NCBI GenBank assembly: GCA_964647785.1
Contig: CAZYJD010000098.1
Location: 1-6,800, forward strand
DNA: 6,800 nucleotides
Source of the DNA: CAZYJD01 sp964647785
GTDB lineage: Bacteria > Bacteroidota > Bacteroidia > NS11-12g > UBA9320
Reading direction: 5' to 3'
Shown: in pieces, positions 6,501 through 6,800 of the stretch
Numbering within the stretch: position 1 is the first letter of the stretch
Layout: each line of letters starts with the position of its first letter
Program-made: the position numbers and the translations under genes
The notes under the pieces: generated by a model
Databases searched by the model: none
Told to the model about the DNA's origin: nothing
What the model saw: the letters and a program-made list of their open reading frames with translations, nothing else

Positions 6501-6800
6501 TCGAATGTTTGGCTGGGTGCTTCTATGCTCAATGGTTTATCCATTACCGGAGCAACCGATACATTCGGGAACCCCCTCAACTATAGCAATGGCCTTTTAA
6601 AACTGGGAGATATCAGGGCTTCGAGTCATATTTATATCGATTTACAGGCTACCTTCACCAATTGTGATTTGGATAGCATGCGATTAGAATTGGGCTGGAA
6701 CTGCTCGGGGTATCCAAATCAAATGAGCCAGTACCCATGCCCCACTAGCAACACCTGGCTGTACGTTCGGCCCGAAAATACCCAACTTCAAAGTAAAATT
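3462..6800 (+). CDS. Large secreted, cysteine-rich protein with DUF11/Ig-like segments (3' end beyond the window)
   Basis: The frame is open for 1,113 codons with no stop before the right edge. I do not recognise a named family. Residues 1-26 form a signal peptide, so the mature protein is exported and probably cell-surface or secreted. The rest is rich in beta-strand-like and Asn/Ser/Thr/Gly-rich sequence. Probable segments are 28-130 (DUF11-like: G-x-x-x-x-F-x-x-x-V-R-N, then LPTGIEYVQGSV), 158-276, 291-440, 455-575, a cysteine cluster at 582-605 leading to a DxDxNGxxD loop at 626-634, 640-960, and 980-1093. About 27 cysteines suggest disulfides. A C-x(10)-W-x-C-x-G motif occurs at 258-273 and again at 1068-1083. 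No in-frame ATG lies just upstream, and the ATG at 3462 gives an ideal signal peptide. Similar large proteins in Bacteroidota often end in a type IX secretion or gliding-associated C-terminal domain, but that end is not visible here. A role in adhesion or as a structural matrix protein is only a guess. Confidence 0.88.
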   Translation, partial: MRNIRWKIFDFFVFSLLIVSSFTARAQGSRLSITYTNPSGMSVCGDSIGFDINVRNISLGTVSSLRLTVQLPTGIEYVQGSVLGNGVSENSTSNLSAPIFNLPDLRVAADVTVRIRVKAGCGIIPDLNLNRLIRNSFRVDYTGNFDMASSIPYNVAQPNLRIQNVSNKFYTGPKGSTFIRTITLINSGQGPLDTFSFYQTNASGLQVRGVSGGYIRSSGDTIFSTFNASHFSQIGNRNGKLDRNESVTITDTLLLLGCASMASKYYLSWGCMGSACNKDQDVATANLTSINPDLGFSVKNSATTCIGGNQPLKNELKVFNKGNDTARYTAVNIFQAVNGNGFWDAQFSRIDTASVRIRKGWNGNKQRAVFSDIKMNRSTGDWSCLGNDPVGAMDLYLGHLAPGDTFYIEFDQYSCCRTTCNNSAYIYGWRYNANYQDQCNKAIFSAENWGRVYDYTYLSLTSFNPTDIVDQETKLFTYTFTNYRLALQNSRSLMKMYFILPKGLSHSLNKNDFRILSINGTYWNPAQLTKSGDTLIAYFRGTSPINMTQAEIKIKLKADCTGNVHGDQRYNMSITYVSDSTCAQACVYPLHCSSGDIRIHCISGCNRGGMFFKNFDASRINYGLPDNDNNGLPDTSGNLDFDKIKTHRLMVGDTLRTRFSGLAYPAGTTRSWRFGKASSRIQYGSIMKVNGTRLRVYRRGNLMLDCQSVPYTVSTLGSWRTFNFDISISSVANSCAIGTYYQYGTYDSIDLQVDYVYETNPGGVFRSAVIENEFYLSTTANPSSNSQKFQCDTFSGIFQQVGYYMLNYARGNYVHTGCGEELVTQNYYLSVGNCCGNYAGGNIFPFEYRNWGNISKFKAIIPKGYSFSRALLYHYVTAGTGQTRREYVSSIPLSRQIGDTLVLNMDSLYSDKGGPLTLGDDGFYGIVYLYLNPSCEVEDNKSLPVDYLIEFRERNAMGSGITPITTNNGVYTDYVRYEHPVLKVYPIESTVPGNSDTISWRLLIRNEHGTSHASNVWLGASMLNGLSITGATDTFGNPLNYSNGLLKLGDIRASSHIYIDLQATFTNCDLDSMRLELGWNCSGYPNQMSQYPCPTSNTWLYVRPENTQLQSKI
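5337..5363 (+). other. DxDxNGxxD calcium-binding-like loop in the surface protein
   Basis: Residues 626-634 read DNDNNGLPD, matching the DxDxNGxxD pattern of calcium loops in EF-hand-like dockerin and thrombospondin type 3 repeats. Only one copy is present, unlike the tandem arrays of thrombospondin type 3 regions. It sits about 20 residues after the cysteine cluster and just before the next beta-rich segment, so it may be a calcium-stabilised linker. Calcium binding is inferred from the pattern alone. Confidence 0.5.

Overview
The window most likely comes from a Bacteroidota (Bacteroidetes) chromosome of the Flavobacteriales, Cryomorphaceae or Chitinophagales kind. Four things point there. 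The promoter-like elements match the Bacteroidetes consensus TTTG/TAnnTTTG. No Shine-Dalgarno sequence precedes any of the starts. The protein details fit the phylum, such as GSTLRGIGP in PurA and RLRD in the Rel synthetase domain. A very large exported protein with Ig/DUF11-like segments lies next door, which is common in this phylum. Base composition is moderate and looks even across the window, and I see no mobile element, tRNA, rRNA or CRISPR.

Layout. Bases 1-3386 hold three minus-strand genes in the order rel (3386 to 1155), fur (1103 to 609) and purA (603 to beyond the left edge). The fur-purA gap is 5 bp. The rel-fur gap is 51 bp and holds a promoter-like -7 box. Bases 3387-3461 are a 75-bp divergent intergenic region carrying a good Bacteroidetes promoter reading right and a weaker -7-like box reading left. 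Bases 3462-6800 are one uninterrupted plus-strand reading frame of at least 1,113 codons that runs off the right edge. It encodes a secreted, cysteine-rich protein built of beta-sandwich-like segments. No gene-free stretch exceeds 300 bases.

How the genes fit together. Rel makes and degrades the alarmone (p)ppGpp, Fur is a metal-sensing repressor, and PurA commits IMP to AMP synthesis. In Escherichia coli PurA is directly inhibited by ppGpp, so linking rel and purA in one transcription unit makes physiological sense. The link with Fur suggests housekeeping control of growth, purine and metal status. The plus-strand surface protein is divergent and probably functionally unrelated. It is the only poorly characterised gene here and the best candidate for new biology. 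I do not see a complete undescribed system in this window.
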